This document shows positions 1 to 11,178 of a stretch of 49,562 nucleotides of DNA, in pieces. Source of the DNA: Dechloromonas sp. (lineage in GTDB: Bacteria; Pseudomonadota; Gammaproteobacteria; Burkholderiales; Rhodocyclaceae); NCBI GenBank assembly GCA_016791065.1, contig JAEUOD010000113.1, positions 1 to 49,562 on the forward strand, written 5' to 3'. The number at the start of each line of letters is the position of its first letter. Positions within the stretch are counted from its first letter, which is position 1. Position numbers and translations under genes: made by a program. Below the pieces are notes generated by a model. It made no database searches. It was not told where the DNA came from and saw only the letters and a program-made list of their open reading frames with translations.

Positions 1-428
1 TTCACTTCGTCCGGGGTGATCAGGCCGGGGCAGTTCGGGCCGAGCAGCAGGGTCTTCTTGCCGCCCTTGGCTTCCTTTTCCTTCATCTTGTTGCGCACCA
101 TCAGCATGTCGCGGACGGGGATGCCTTCGGTGATGCAGATGGCCAGATCGAGGTCGGCTTCAACGGCTTCCCAGATCGCGGCAGCAGCGCCCGGGGGCGG
201 CACGTAGATGACGGAGACGGTGGCGCCGGTCTGCTGGGCGGCTTCCTTGACGGAACCGAAGATGGGCACGTCGAAAATCTTTTCGCCAGCCTTCTTCGGG
301 TTCACACCAGCAACGAAGCAGTTCTTGCCGTTTGCGTATTCGATACACTTTTCGGTGTGGAACTGACCGGTCTTGCCGGTGATGCCCTGCGTGATGATCT
401 TGGTGTCTTTATTGATGAAAATGGACAT
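1..428 (-). CDS. sucD: Succinyl-CoA ligase (ADP-forming) alpha subunit, partial
   Basis: N-terminal 142 residues of the alpha subunit, which with SucC interconverts succinyl-CoA and succinate in the TCA cycle with substrate-level phosphorylation. The protein opens MSIFINKDTKIITQGITGKT and continues with the CoA-binding Rossmann segment, including FVAGVNPKKAG and VPPPGAAAAIWEA, then GPNCPGLITPDEVK near the window edge. The catalytic histidine region lies outside the window. The ATG is 11 bases after the sucC stop, so the two form an operon. The gene is cut only by the window border; I see no frameshift. Confidence 0.97.
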   Translation of the reverse strand, partial: MSIFINKDTKIITQGITGKTGQFHTEKCIEYANGKNCFVAGVNPKKAGEKIFDVPIFGSVKEAAQQTGATVSVIYVPPPGAAAAIWEAVEADLDLAICITEGIPVRDMLMVRNKMKEKEAKGGKKTLLLGPNCPGLITPDEV

Positions 429-439
429 TCAATAGCTCC

Positions 440-1600
<1,161 letters not shown>

Positions 1601-1737
1601 GCGCTTTCCTTGCGTTTAGTTGAGTTGCGAGCGATGAGCAGTAGCCATGCAGTCCCCCGGCCCCGCTCGGTTATACCGTTGTTAGGCGCAAAATCTTACC
1701 ACAGACCAGCGTTTTGTTTGCGCCCCAGAATTCATAA

Positions 1738-3078
1738 TTACGGAGCCGATTCGAAGCTCCGGACCACCTTGTTCAGCAAGGGCAAAAGCAGGCCCGCCGC
1801 GACCACCAGCCCGCCCAGCGCAGCCAGCCAGAAACCGGCAACGCCCAGCGGCGAAGCAGCGCGGAAACAGAGCCATGCCCCGCCAAGCAGACCGATGCCC
1901 CAGAAGCAAAAAGTCTGGATCAGCATCGGCAGGAAGGTCACCCGACAGGCTCGTAGCGCGTGGCTGGCAATAGTCTGCAGCGCGTCGAAAAACTGGTAGA
2001 TGGCCACATAGATGACCAGGCCGACGGCCACCGCGCGCACCGCCGGATCGTCGGTATAGGCAGCGACCAGGGGCTCGGTCGCCAGCCAGAGCAACAGGCC
2101 GGCCACTGTCGAAAGGGCCGAGGCGAGCAGCAGGCCGGCGCGGATCGTGATGCGTGCCCGTGACCAGTCGCGCGCGCCGACCGACTGGCCGAGCGCCGCC
2201 ATCGTCGCGATGGCCAGCGACAGCGGCAGCATGTACGTCAACGCCGACAGATTGGCGACGATGCGATGCCCGGCAACCACGGTAGCTCCCAGCGAGGCGA
2301 CGAAAAGGCTGATCAAGGTAAATGAGGTGATTTCGACCAGATTGGAGAAACCCATCGGCAGGCCAAGACGCAGCAATTCCCGCCACATCGGCCAACGCGG
2401 CGCCTGCCAGTTGGCGAAGGGGCGGTAGCGCCCACCGAGGGGGCCGAAGGCCAGATAGGCGGCGCCCCCGCCACACGCCATCCAGGCAATGAGAATATTG
2501 GAGAGCGCGCAACCCACGACGCCGAGCGGCTCGCCGAGCCAGCCTTGTTGTGCCAGCCCCCAGGCAAGCACGGCATGCAGTGCCAGGCCGAACAAGCCAA
2601 TGCTCATCAGCACGCCGGATTTCCCAAGCGCATTGCAGAAGGCATAGAAAGTCCGGTAGCACAGGGCGGCAGGCAAACTCCAAGCGAGAAGAGCGAGGTA
2701 TTGCCGGACCTTCATCTCGACCGCCGCATCCATGTTGGCCGTGCCGAGCAGCCAATCCGGATGCATCAGGAAAAGGACTCCCGGAACACTGAGCAGTAGT
2801 GCCAGCCAGAAACCCTGCTGCAACACACCGGCCACCTCGGCATCGCGACGGGCGCCATGCAACTGGGCAACGACCGGCGCAACCGCCTGAAGGATGCCGA
2901 CCAGGCCGAAGACGACCGAGACGTGGATGCCGCCACCGATCGCCACAGCGGCGAGATCCACCGGACTGACATGGCCGAGCACCGCGGTATCGACCACCAT
3001 CATGCCGATGGAAGCCAGTTGGGCAATCAGGATAGGAAAAGCATGGGCGATCAGCCCGCGCATCGCGGTCAGCAGCAT
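1738..3078 (-). CDS. MATE family multidrug efflux transporter
   Basis: About 446 residues with a dozen hydrophobic segments in the two-bundle layout of the MATE/NorM family. The start reads MLLTAMRGLIAHAFPILIAQ, followed by GMMVVDTAVLGHVSPVDLAAVAIG, the typical first and second helices. Family members export cationic drugs or metabolites using a Na+ or H+ gradient. The frame stays open to 3117, but only through a weak TTG. ATG 3078 (or 3063) fits family starts better and keeps clear of the FNR-like site at 3129. The gene is divergent from paaK. Substrate cannot be inferred. Confidence 0.9.
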   Translation of the reverse strand: MLLTAMRGLIAHAFPILIAQLASIGMMVVDTAVLGHVSPVDLAAVAIGGGIHVSVVFGLVGILQAVAPVVAQLHGARRDAEVAGVLQQGFWLALLLSVPGVLFLMHPDWLLGTANMDAAVEMKVRQYLALLAWSLPAALCYRTFYAFCNALGKSGVLMSIGLFGLALHAVLAWGLAQQGWLGEPLGVVGCALSNILIAWMACGGGAAYLAFGPLGGRYRPFANWQAPRWPMWRELLRLGLPMGFSNLVEITSFTLISLFVASLGATVVAGHRIVANLSALTYMLPLSLAIATMAALGQSVGARDWSRARITIRAGLLLASALSTVAGLLLWLATEPLVAAYTDDPAVRAVAVGLVIYVAIYQFFDALQTIASHALRACRVTFLPMLIQTFCFWGIGLLGGAWLCFRAASPLGVAGFWLAALGGLVVAAGLLLPLLNKVVRSFESAP

Positions 3079-3128
3079 GGGTTCCGATTGTCTCACGCCG
3101 CCCTGCCCGCCTGGCAAAACATGCCATG

Positions 3129-3142
3129 TTGATCTGGCTCAA
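3129..3142 (+). promoter_or_regulatory. FNR/ANR-like binding site upstream of paaK
   Basis: TTGAT-CTGG-CTCAA matches nine of the ten defined bases of the FNR/ANR consensus TTGAT-N4-ATCAA. Its centre (3135.5) lies 41.5 bp before a purine-rich start region near 3177, and a plausible -10 element (GAGAAT, 3165-3170) sits between. That is the spacing of a class II FNR-activated promoter, with a short leader before the paaK Shine-Dalgarno GGAGGGAG. Activation by low oxygen is inferred from the motif and geometry only. Confidence 0.5.
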
Positions 3143-3193
3143 GCCCCCTCCCGCACCGGGGAACGAGAATATTCGGTTCAGGAGGGAGAGAAA

Positions 3194-4489
3194 ATGAAAC
3201 CAGGGCTACACGCCATCGAGACTGCCAGCCGCGACGAAATTGCCGCTTTGCAGACAGAGCGCCTTAAGTCGACGCTTCATCATGCTTACCGTAACGTTCC
3301 GCACTATCGTGCCCAGTTCGACGCCGCCGGCGTCCATCCAGAAGATTTCCGGTCGCTCGCCGACATCGCGAAATTCCCCTTCACCACCAAGCAGGATCTG
3401 CGTGACAACTACCCCTACGGCATGTTCGCGGTACCGCGCACGGAGGTCGTGCGCATCCACGCGTCGAGCGGCACCACGGGCAAACCGACCGTCGTCGGCT
3501 ACACGCAGAAGGACATCGATACCTGGGCCGAACTGATCGCCCGCTCGATTTATGCAGCCGGGGGCCGCCGGGGCGACATTGTCCACGTCGCCTACGGCTA
3601 CGGCCTATTTACCGGAGGTCTCGGCGCCCACTACGGGGCAGAAAAACTTGGCTGTACGGTCATCCCGATGTCCGGCGGGCAAACCGAAAAACAGGTCCAG
3701 CTGATCAGCGATTTCAAGCCCGACATCATCATGGTCACGCCGTCCTACATGCTCAACATTGCTGACGAATTCCGCCGCCAGGGCATCGACCCGCGCAGCA
3801 CCGCCCTGCGCATCGGCATCCACGGCGCCGAACCGTGGACCGACGCCATGCGCGGCGAAATCGAGGCCGCCTTCGACATCGACGCCATCGACATCTACGG
3901 CCTGTCGGAAGTGATCGGCCCCGGGGTCGCCAACGAATGCGTCGAAACAAAGGATGGCCCGGTGATCTGGGAAGACCACTTCTATCCTGAGATCATCGAC
4001 CCGCTGACCGGCGAAGTGCTGCCCGAGGGCAGCCAGGGCGAACTGGTCTTCACCTCGCTGACCAAGGAGGCAATGCCAGTCGTCCGCTACCGCACCCGCG
4101 ATCTGACCCGCCTGCTCCCACCAACCGCCCGCTCGATGCGCCGGATCGGCAAGATCACCGGCCGCTCCGACGACATGCTGATCATCCGCGGCGTCAACGT
4201 CTTCCCGTCGCAGATCGAGGAACTGATTCTCCGGCAGGCGAAGCTGTCACCTCACTATGTGCTGGAAGTCAGCCGCGACGGCCATCTCGACTCGATGAAG
4301 GTCAATGTCGAAATGAAACCCGAATTCCAGTTTGCCAGCAGTGCGGAAAAGGAATTCGTGGCGCACGACCTGCAGCACCACATCAAGTCCTACATCGGCA
4401 TCTCGGCCCGCATCGACATCGTCGAGGTCGGCGGCATCGAGCGCTCGATCGGCAAGGCGAAGCGCGTCATCGACAAGCGGCCGAAATAA
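3194..4489 (+). CDS. paaK: Phenylacetate-CoA ligase
   Basis: 431 residues, normal for PaaK. It activates phenylacetate to phenylacetyl-CoA with ATP and CoA, the entry step of aerobic (paa) and anaerobic phenylacetate degradation. The AMP-binding P-loop HASSGTTGKPTVVGYT is clear, followed by GLFTGGLGAHYGAEKLG, the A5-like segment IYGLSEVIGPGVANEC, and the hinge GRSDDMLIIRGVNVFPSQIE typical of PaaK. The C-terminal AMP-binding domain follows. ATG 3194 is chosen because it has the strong GGAGGGAG ribosome site; the frame is open further upstream but would run through the promoter. No other paa genes are adjacent, so this copy may serve another catabolic route. Confidence 0.95.
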   Translation: MKPGLHAIETASRDEIAALQTERLKSTLHHAYRNVPHYRAQFDAAGVHPEDFRSLADIAKFPFTTKQDLRDNYPYGMFAVPRTEVVRIHASSGTTGKPTVVGYTQKDIDTWAELIARSIYAAGGRRGDIVHVAYGYGLFTGGLGAHYGAEKLGCTVIPMSGGQTEKQVQLISDFKPDIIMVTPSYMLNIADEFRRQGIDPRSTALRIGIHGAEPWTDAMRGEIEAAFDIDAIDIYGLSEVIGPGVANECVETKDGPVIWEDHFYPEIIDPLTGEVLPEGSQGELVFTSLTKEAMPVVRYRTRDLTRLLPPTARSMRRIGKITGRSDDMLIIRGVNVFPSQIEELILRQAKLSPHYVLEVSRDGHLDSMKVNVEMKPEFQFASSAEKEFVAHDLQHHIKSYIGISARIDIVEVGGIERSIGKAKRVIDKRPK

Positions 4490-4502
4490 ACCGCCACCGC
4501 AA

Positions 4503-4549
4503 TTCAGCCCCCTGGATGTCGGCTTGCGCCGGAGGCCACGGGGGCTGAA
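4503..4549. terminator. Hairpin between convergent paaK and hydrolase genes
   Basis: A perfect 10-bp inverted repeat, TTCAGCCCCC (4503-4512) and GGGGGCTGAA (4540-4549), encloses an inner CGGC-TTGC-GCCG hairpin at 4520-4531. It sits exactly between the stops of two convergent genes. There is no T-run on either side, so it is not a textbook intrinsic terminator. It could act as a bidirectional barrier or mRNA 3'-end protector. Confidence 0.45.
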
Positions 4550-4560
4550 GCGACGCTGAC

Positions 4561-5262
4561 CTAAACGATCCGGGCGCGCAATTCGCCAACGCCCTCGATG
4601 CCTGCCGTCAGCACGTCGCCGCGCTGCAGGGGCCCGACCCCGGCCGGCGTGCCGGAATAGATAAGATCGCCGGGCGCGAGACGCACAGAGGTCGACAAGT
4701 TGGCAATGATGTCCGCTACCTTCCACATCATGGCCGACAGATCGCCATCCTGGCGCAACTCACCATTGATGCCGAGCCAGATCCGCCCCTGTCCGGGGTG
4801 ACCGGCGCTCCCCACCGGCCGAATCGGCCCAAGCACCGCCGACTGGTCGAAACCCTTGCCCATATCCCAGGGATGTCCCTTTTCCTTGGCCCGCCCCTGG
4901 ATGTCTCGGCGGGTCAGATCGAGACCGACGGCATAGCCGAAGACGAGGCCGAGCGCATCGCCTACCGCGACGTTCGCGCCACCGCCCCCCAGCGCCACCA
5001 CCATTTCGATCTCATGGTGCAGATTCTTGGTCAGCGGCGGATAAGCGACCTCAAGTTCGCCATCGCCGGTCACGATGGCATCCGCCGGCTTCATGAAGAA
5101 GAAGGGGGGTTCGCGACCATCCGCTTGATCGGCAGCCCCCATCTCGCGCGCGTGGTCGGCATAGTTGCGGCCGACACAAAAAATCCGGCGTACCGGGAAG
5201 CGGGCGTCACTCCCGACAACAGCGACCGAGGGGATAGCCGGAGGCTCAAATGTATATTTCAT
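4561..5262 (-). CDS. Fumarylacetoacetate hydrolase (FAH) family protein
   Basis: 233 residues of the single-domain FAH superfamily. The RIFCVGRNYADHAREMG opening, FFFMKPADAIV, and the metal-binding LHHEIEMVVALGGGG (E-x-E) mark it. ARRIFCVGRNY-type starts are common in fumarylpyruvate hydrolases and in acylpyruvases, which cleave C-C bonds in 2,4-diketo acids using Mg2+ or Mn2+. The exact substrate cannot be decided from the sequence. It is convergent with paaK, and a role in aromatic catabolism is possible but not shown. The start ATG is unambiguous. Confidence 0.88.
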   Translation of the reverse strand: MKYTFEPPAIPSVAVVGSDARFPVRRIFCVGRNYADHAREMGAADQADGREPPFFFMKPADAIVTGDGELEVAYPPLTKNLHHEIEMVVALGGGGANVAVGDALGLVFGYAVGLDLTRRDIQGRAKEKGHPWDMGKGFDQSAVLGPIRPVGSAGHPGQGRIWLGINGELRQDGDLSAMMWKVADIIANLSTSVRLAPGDLIYSGTPAGVGPLQRGDVLTAGIEGVGELRARIV

Positions 5263-5311
5263 AGCAGTCTCGCAACAGTGTGATGAGGCAGATCAAAAGT
5301 GTGGAATATTT

Positions 5312-5325
5312 CGGCCCATGGGCCG
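5312..5325. promoter_or_regulatory. 14-bp perfect palindrome in divergent region
   Basis: CGGCCCATGGGCCG is a perfect palindrome in the 119-bp region between the FAH-family gene and the FimV-like gene. It is a candidate operator for a dimeric regulator. A second palindrome of the same length lies 51 bp downstream, centre to centre. Confidence 0.35.
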
Positions 5326-5362
5326 CTTTCGAGTGCTAGAGTGGGGACAAATATTAGAGAAA

Positions 5363-5376
5363 ATCCTTATAAGGAT
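5363..5376. promoter_or_regulatory. 14-bp palindrome covering the ribosome site
   Basis: ATCCTTATAAGGAT is a perfect palindrome immediately upstream of the FimV-like start. Its right arm, AAGGAT, is the likely Shine-Dalgarno sequence, 5 bases before ATG 5382. It could be a protein-binding dyad or a weak hairpin (ATCC/GGAT, six-base loop) limiting translation. Confidence 0.4.
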
Positions 5377-5381
5377 GCACC

Positions 5382-7193
5382 ATGAAGCCCAGAATACTCC
5401 TGCTGAGCACCCTGATCGCAGCGCTCTTTCCGGATTACGCCTCGGCGATCGGATTGGGTCAAATCGTCTTGCATTCCAGGGTGGGTGAACCACTCAGGGC
5501 CGAAGTGCCGATTATCGCCGCCGCCGGGGAGCCGATCGATACTGCGTGCTTCTCGCTTGCGAACATTCCTGGCGCCGATCTGCCGGTCGTTTCCAACGCC
5601 CGCGTCCGTCTGGCAAGGAACGGCAGCGATGCCCGCCTCATCATCACCGGCAACCGGCCGCTTGCCGAACCTGTCTTCATCGTTGGTCTGCGGGCTCACT
5701 GCGGTATCGATCTGCAGCGCGACTATGTATTGATGCCGCCTCCACCGGTTTCCCTCGCCATGACCGACGGCCAGGAGGCCCCGATACAAGCAGCCTCGTC
5801 CTCCCCTTCACGAAAGGCCTCCCGCAACTTTGTCGACTATCGTGCTCAGGATGGAGAAACCCTGGTCACCATTGCCGAGGCTCGCCTGCCGGGCGATCCC
5901 GCAGGCCAACAGCGCCTGCTCGCCGCGCTGGAGCGCGCCAATCCTAACCTGACAGCCGAGCAGCCGCTGGCCTACGACACGGCTGTTCGCATTCCCAATC
6001 CGCGCAACAACACGGCAGCCAAGGATCGCTCCGAATCCCTTGCTGCACGGTCATCTCCGGCAGCGGACGCGGCTCCGCCCGCACCGCGCCCGAAGCGCAC
6101 GCCGGTCAAGGCCGCGCCAGCGCCAACCGGCGGTGCTGACCGCCTGGTACTCGGCGCCCCGCCCGACGAGCTGGCGGCGGGAGAAAAGGCCGCCCCCCGC
6201 CGCCCGGGCAATGCGGAGATGGAAGAGCGCATGCTCAAGCTTGAAACGACACTGCAACTCTTGAATCAGGAAGTCGAAAAGCTTAACTCTGCGCTGACCC
6301 TGACCACCGAAGCGCTTGAAGCGCAGCACAAATTGCAGACTGCCCAGGCCTTGCAGACGCCACCGAGTTCCGTCACACCCGCGGTCGACGCCGCTGTCGC
6401 CAAGCCGGTACGAATCGAAAGCCGGGAAAGCAGCAACTGGGTTGAGTTATTGACCAGCGCCCTGGTTGGCGGCGGTATTGCCGTCGGTATCGCCCATCTT
6501 CTCGGCCGGCGGAACCGCCGGCTCGACGAGGAAGATGGGCTGCCAGCCCTCAATGGCTATCGCCGCGAAGTCCAACCCAGCCCGCCGCCCCCCTCCAGCA
6601 CGGTCAAGGAGCAAGCACCCGCAAGCGCCCCCCCTAGCAACTTCGCCCCCGCCCCGCTGGCTGCCGGCGGCGTGGATATCCCGCTGGAAACGGAAGAGGA
6701 CGAGAAAGCGAGGCCTGGCAGCGTGGCCGTTAGCTACGACGATGGCAATTCCGCGCTGGAGCTTGCCGAAATCATGCTTTCCTTTGGCCGCCTGCGGGGT
6801 GCTGCCGACACCCTGGCTCAGTACATCGAGGAAAACACACCGGACAACATTCAGCCCTGGAGCATGTTGCTCGACCTCTATCGCCGTGGCGATATGCGAG
6901 AAGAATTCGAGAGTCTCGCTGCCCCGATGCGCCGGCGCTTTAACGTTCATGTACCGTCCTGGGATGATTCGAGTACACCGGTGTCCGGTTTGAAATCGAT
7001 CGAGGACTACGCCCACATCATTTGGCGAATCACCAACAGTTGGGGCAGTCAGGAATGCATGGACTACCTCCACGACCTGGTCCACGACAACCGCGCCGGG
7101 ACGCGTAGCGGCTTCCCGTTAGAGGTCGTAGAGGAAATCGTCCTGCTTATGCGGACACTTGAAGAGGGGTACGATACCAAGCGCCCGGACTAG
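5382..7193 (+). CDS. FimV-like pilus/polarity protein
   Basis: 603 residues. A signal peptide (about 1-22) precedes the FimV N-terminal domain, marked by [21 protein letters not shown] LysM-like segment follows (about 148-206, [17 protein letters not shown]), then a proline-rich linker, a coiled coil (about 276-325), a transmembrane helix (about 352-374) and a cytoplasmic helical or TPR-like C-terminus (about 455-600) resembling FimV. FimV proteins bind peptidoglycan, localise to poles and promote type IV pilus assembly. This one is shorter than classical FimV and could be a paralog. Its TAG stop and that of the convergent Nif3 gene share the bases CTAG. Confidence 0.82.
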   Translation: MKPRILLLSTLIAALFPDYASAIGLGQIVLHSRVGEPLRAEVPIIAAAGEPIDTACFSLANIPGADLPVVSNARVRLARNGSDARLIITGNRPLAEPVFIVGLRAHCGIDLQRDYVLMPPPPVSLAMTDGQEAPIQAASSSPSRKASRNFVDYRAQDGETLVTIAEARLPGDPAGQQRLLAALERANPNLTAEQPLAYDTAVRIPNPRNNTAAKDRSESLAARSSPAADAAPPAPRPKRTPVKAAPAPTGGADRLVLGAPPDELAAGEKAAPRRPGNAEMEERMLKLETTLQLLNQEVEKLNSALTLTTEALEAQHKLQTAQALQTPPSSVTPAVDAAVAKPVRIESRESSNWVELLTSALVGGGIAVGIAHLLGRRNRRLDEEDGLPALNGYRREVQPSPPPPSSTVKEQAPASAPPSNFAPAPLAAGGVDIPLETEEDEKARPGSVAVSYDDGNSALELAEIMLSFGRLRGAADTLAQYIEENTPDNIQPWSMLLDLYRRGDMREEFESLAAPMRRRFNVHVPSWDDSSTPVSGLKSIEDYAHIIWRITNSWGSQECMDYLHDLVHDNRAGTRSGFPLEVVEEIVLLMRTLEEGYDTKRPD

Positions 7194-7936
7194 ACAGGGT
7201 TGTCGATGTCGATGAAGCGGCAGTCGAGCGCAAATTTCTCCGAGAGATGCACCGCCAGTGCCTCTGCGCCGCCGCGCTCGGTCGCATGATGGCCGGCCGC
7301 AAGATAGGCGACACCGCTCTCACGGGCGAGATGGACGGTCTGCTCGGATATTTCACCCGACACGTAGGCATCGACACCCAGGGCAATGGCCTGCTCGAAA
7401 TACCCTTGCGCACCACCGGTGCACCACGCAATACGCCGCACCGGCCTGGCCGGTTCGCCGATCACCAGGGGCTGGCGCCCCAACCCGGCGCCGACCATCG
7501 CGGCAAAAGTCCTCAGGTCGCAGGACATCGCCAGTTCGCCATGCCAGCCGATGTCCTGATCGGCAAACCGCCCTAGCGGCAGCCAGCCGAGGCGGCTCGC
7601 CAGTTGCGCGTTGTTGCCCAGATTCGGATGTGCGTCGAGCGGCAGGTGGTAGGCAATCAGGCTGATATCGTTGGCAATCAGGCTCCCCAGCCGTTGACGG
7701 CGCATGCCGGTAATCCGCCCATCCTCGCCCTTCCAGAAATAGCCGTGGTGCACGATCACCGCATCGGCCTTACAGGCCACCGCCGCATCGAGCAACGCCT
7801 GACTGGCCGTGACCCCGGTGACGATCCGCCGCACCTCGCCCCGACCTTCCACTTGCAGTCCGTTTGGGCAATAATCCCGGAACTTCACGGGCTCCAGCAG
7901 TCCATCCAGATAGTTCACCAGTTCGTCGCGCTTCAT
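7190..7936 (-). CDS. Nif3-like dinuclear metal centre hydrolase family protein
   Basis: 248 residues, the short form of the Nif3/YbgI family (DUF34/NIF3). It starts [31 protein letters not shown], a classic family opening. Metal-ligand segments [10 protein letters not shown] and [10 protein letters not shown] are present. Members form toroidal hexamers with a dinuclear metal site; the cellular reaction is poorly defined (GTP cyclohydrolase-like and NADHX-related roles have been suggested). It is convergent with the FimV-like gene and divergent from the DegS-like gene, with only 14 bases between start codons, so their promoters must overlap the neighbouring coding sequence. Confidence 0.92.
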   Translation of the reverse strand: MKRDELVNYLDGLLEPVKFRDYCPNGLQVEGRGEVRRIVTGVTASQALLDAAVACKADAVIVHHGYFWKGEDGRITGMRRQRLGSLIANDISLIAYHLPLDAHPNLGNNAQLASRLGWLPLGRFADQDIGWHGELAMSCDLRTFAAMVGAGLGRQPLVIGEPARPVRRIAWCTGGAQGYFEQAIALGVDAYVSGEISEQTVHLARESGVAYLAAGHHATERGGAEALAVHLSEKFALDCRFIDIDNPV

Positions 7937-7950
7937 TGATACGGTCTTTC

Positions 7951-9111
<1,161 letters not shown>

Positions 9112-9113
9112 CC

Positions 9114-9920
9114 ATGTGCCAGTTGCTGGGCATGAACTGCAACGTGCCCACCGACATCTGCTTCTCCTTCACCGGCTTTCAGGCGCGGGGCGGAGCGACG
9201 GATGTGCACTCCGACGGCTGGGGCATCGCCTTCTTCGAGGGCAAGGGCACGCGGGTATTTCTTGATCCGCAGCCGTCCTGCACCTCGCCGGTCGCCGAAC
9301 TGGTCCGCAATTACTCGATCCGTTCGAAGAACGTCATCGCCCATATCCGCAAGGCAACCCAAGGTGCCATCGGCCTCGAGAACACACATCCCTTCATGCG
9401 CGAACTGTGGGGACGCTACTGGATCTTTGCCCACAACGGGAACTTGATCGATTTCGCACCGGAACTCGATGGCAGCTTCGTGCCAGTCGGCCTGACCGAT
9501 AGCGAGCGCGCCTTCTGCTGGCTTTTGCAGTCGCTGCGCCAACGTTTCGGCAGTAACCCGCCGGAGCGAGACACGCTATTTTCGGCGATCCATGCACTGA
9601 CCCTGGAAATCGCTCGCCATGGCGAATTCAATTTTCTGCTCTCGAACGGCGATTGGCTTTTTGCCCATGCCTCGACCAAGCTGAGCCACATCGTCCGCCA
9701 GGCCCCATTTACCCAAGCTCACCTGATGGATCACGACGTCACGGTGGACTTCAGCGACGTCACCACGCCGAACGATCGCGTTGCGATAATTGCGACGCTG
9801 CCGCTGACCGATAACGAAGCCTGGATAACGATGCCGGCGGGAACCCTCTGGTGTTTCGAGGAAGGTATGCCGGCCCGGACCGAGGCGACGATACCCGGAC
9901 CGCAGAAAAAACCGGCCTGA
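9114..9920 (+). CDS. Class II glutamine amidotransferase (YafJ family)
   Basis: 268 residues. The mature N-terminal nucleophile Cys2 is in MCQLLGMNCN, as in class II (Ntn) amidotransferases of the YafJ/DUG3 type. Other family marks are HSDGWGIAFFEG, the glutamine-binding HIRKATQG and the FAHNGNL segment. It hydrolyses glutamine or a gamma-glutamyl peptide-like substrate; the acceptor is unknown because there is no synthetase domain. It starts two bases after the DegS-like stop, so the two are co-transcribed. It ends head-on against tatC with no spacer. Confidence 0.9.
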   Translation: MCQLLGMNCNVPTDICFSFTGFQARGGATDVHSDGWGIAFFEGKGTRVFLDPQPSCTSPVAELVRNYSIRSKNVIAHIRKATQGAIGLENTHPFMRELWGRYWIFAHNGNLIDFAPELDGSFVPVGLTDSERAFCWLLQSLRQRFGSNPPERDTLFSAIHALTLEIARHGEFNFLLSNGDWLFAHASTKLSHIVRQAPFTQAHLMDHDVTVDFSDVTTPNDRVAIIATLPLTDNEAWITMPAGTLWCFEEGMPARTEATIPGPQKKPA

Positions 9921-10751
9921 CTATTTACCGCCGAGCTTGCGGAATTCTTCTTCCGCCTGATCCATTTGGGCGTCGAGATCGGTAGTCGGCGCCGCACTTT
10001 CCGGATCGCGCCGGGTACGGGTCACCATGCGCGCAGCGAGAATTCCAATCTCGTAGAGCAGACACATGGGAATCGCCAAGGCGAGCTGGGAGACGACGTC
10101 CGGCGGCGTGACAACAGCCGCAACAACGAAGGCGCCGACGATGAAATAGGAGCGCCACTCCTTGAGTTTCTCGACCGACACGACGCCGAGCTTGACCAGG
10201 ACGACCAAGGCGACCGGCACTTCGAAAGCGATACCGAAGGCGAGAAACATCGTCATCACGAAGGAAAGGTACGCTTCGATGTCCGGGGCCGGGGTAATGC
10301 TTTTCGGCGCAAAACTGGCGATGAAATGGAAGACCTGCCCGAAGACGAAGAAATAGCAGAAAGCCATGCCCATCAGAAAAAGCAGCGAACTGGAGATGAT
10401 CAGCGGTATGCCCAGGCGCTTTTCGTGGGCATACAGTCCGGGCGCGATGAACGCCCAGGCCTGGTAAAGAATGAAGGGCAAGGCCAGCACGAAAGCCACC
10501 ATCGCGGTTACCTTGAGCGGCACCATGAACGGCGTGATGACCCCGATCGCCACCATCTTGGTTCCCTCCGGGAGGGCAGCCGTCAGCGGAGCGGCAAGAA
10601 TGTCGTAGATTTCACCGGGACCGGGATAGAGGCACAAGCCACCGAGAACAATGGCGACTGCAATCAGGCTGCGCAACAAGCGGTCGCGCAACTCGACGAG
10701 ATGGGAGATAAAGGATTCTTCCGGGGCAGAACTGCCTTGATGGTCGCTCAT
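9921..10751 (-). CDS. tatC: Sec-independent protein translocase TatC
   Basis: 276 residues with six predicted membrane helices, the twin-arginine signal receptor of the Tat translocase. Family marks are SFISHLVELRDRLLRSLIAV near the N-terminus, PLTAALPEGTKMVAIGVITPF in the first periplasmic loop, and YQAWAFIAPGLYAHEKR. The charged tail with DLDAQMDQAEEEFRKLGGK is cytoplasmic. The start overlaps the tatB stop by four bases, giving the usual tatABC order. Confidence 0.97.
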   Translation of the reverse strand: MSDHQGSSAPEESFISHLVELRDRLLRSLIAVAIVLGGLCLYPGPGEIYDILAAPLTAALPEGTKMVAIGVITPFMVPLKVTAMVAFVLALPFILYQAWAFIAPGLYAHEKRLGIPLIISSSLLFLMGMAFCYFFVFGQVFHFIASFAPKSITPAPDIEAYLSFVMTMFLAFGIAFEVPVALVVLVKLGVVSVEKLKEWRSYFIVGAFVVAAVVTPPDVVSQLALAIPMCLLYEIGILAARMVTRTRRDPESAAPTTDLDAQMDQAEEEFRKLGGK

Positions 10752-11113
10752 GCAGCAGGTTTCGCTGGGGGTTCGGAGGCTACGGGAGTAACGGCCACAT
10801 CCTGGGTAGCGGACTCAAGCTCACTGACGGCCGATTGCAAAGGCGCTTCGACCACACTGCGTGCCGCGTCGTACTCCTTACGCACAGAACTCTCCAGTTC
10901 GCGAGCCGAGTCGGTGACCTGCGACTGCAGCTTTTTTAGTTCGTCGAGCTGAATTTCACGGTTGATATCGGACTTGACATCATTGACGTAGCGCTGCGCC
11001 CGGCCGAGCAGATGACCGAGCGTGCGGGCGACCTTGGGCAGCCGCTCCGGCCCAATGACGAGCAAGGCGACAATACCGATGACCATGAGTTCGGAAAAGC
11101 CGATATCGAACAT
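10748..11113 (-). CDS. tatB: Sec-independent protein translocase TatB
   Basis: 121 residues. A short N-terminal membrane helix in MFDIGFSELMVIGIVALLVI is followed by GPERLPKVARTLGHLLGRAQ, the TatB hinge and amphipathic helix, and a long charged cytoplasmic tail rich in E, K and S. TatB sits with TatC in the substrate receptor complex. The gene overlaps tatC by four bases but is 65 bp from tatA, a gap containing CTAG-rich repeats. Confidence 0.95.
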   Translation of the reverse strand: MFDIGFSELMVIGIVALLVIGPERLPKVARTLGHLLGRAQRYVNDVKSDINREIQLDELKKLQSQVTDSARELESSVRKEYDAARSVVEAPLQSAVSELESATQDVAVTPVASEPPAKPAA

Positions 11114-11178
11114 AGTTGATGGTAATTAGTGGCTAGTAACTAGTCATAAGCTGGAAACCGACGACTAGCAACTCACGA
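11114..11178. repeat. CTAG-rich tatA-tatB spacer with direct repeat
   Basis: The spacer and the adjoining tatA stop hold four CTAG tetranucleotides within 50 bp (11133, 11140, 11165, 11179). ACGACTAGC occurs twice, at 11161-11169 and 11175-11183, with a 14-base period. The second copy includes the tatA stop codon. No gene is visible. It may be the remains of a small intergenic repeat family. Confidence 0.5.

Noticed and set aside
1668..1678. CGGTTATACCG inverted repeat before sucC as an operator
   Set aside because: Only an 11-base imperfectly informative dyad; no promoter could be fixed around it.
5263..5300. GTGAT...ATCAA near 5280 as a second FNR box
   Set aside because: The half-sites are seven bases apart instead of four and the first half is imperfect.
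7190..7193. FimV-like and Nif3 genes sharing CTAG as both stop codons
   Set aside because: A neat overlap of convergent stops, but common enough by chance in dense genomes to carry no functional claim.
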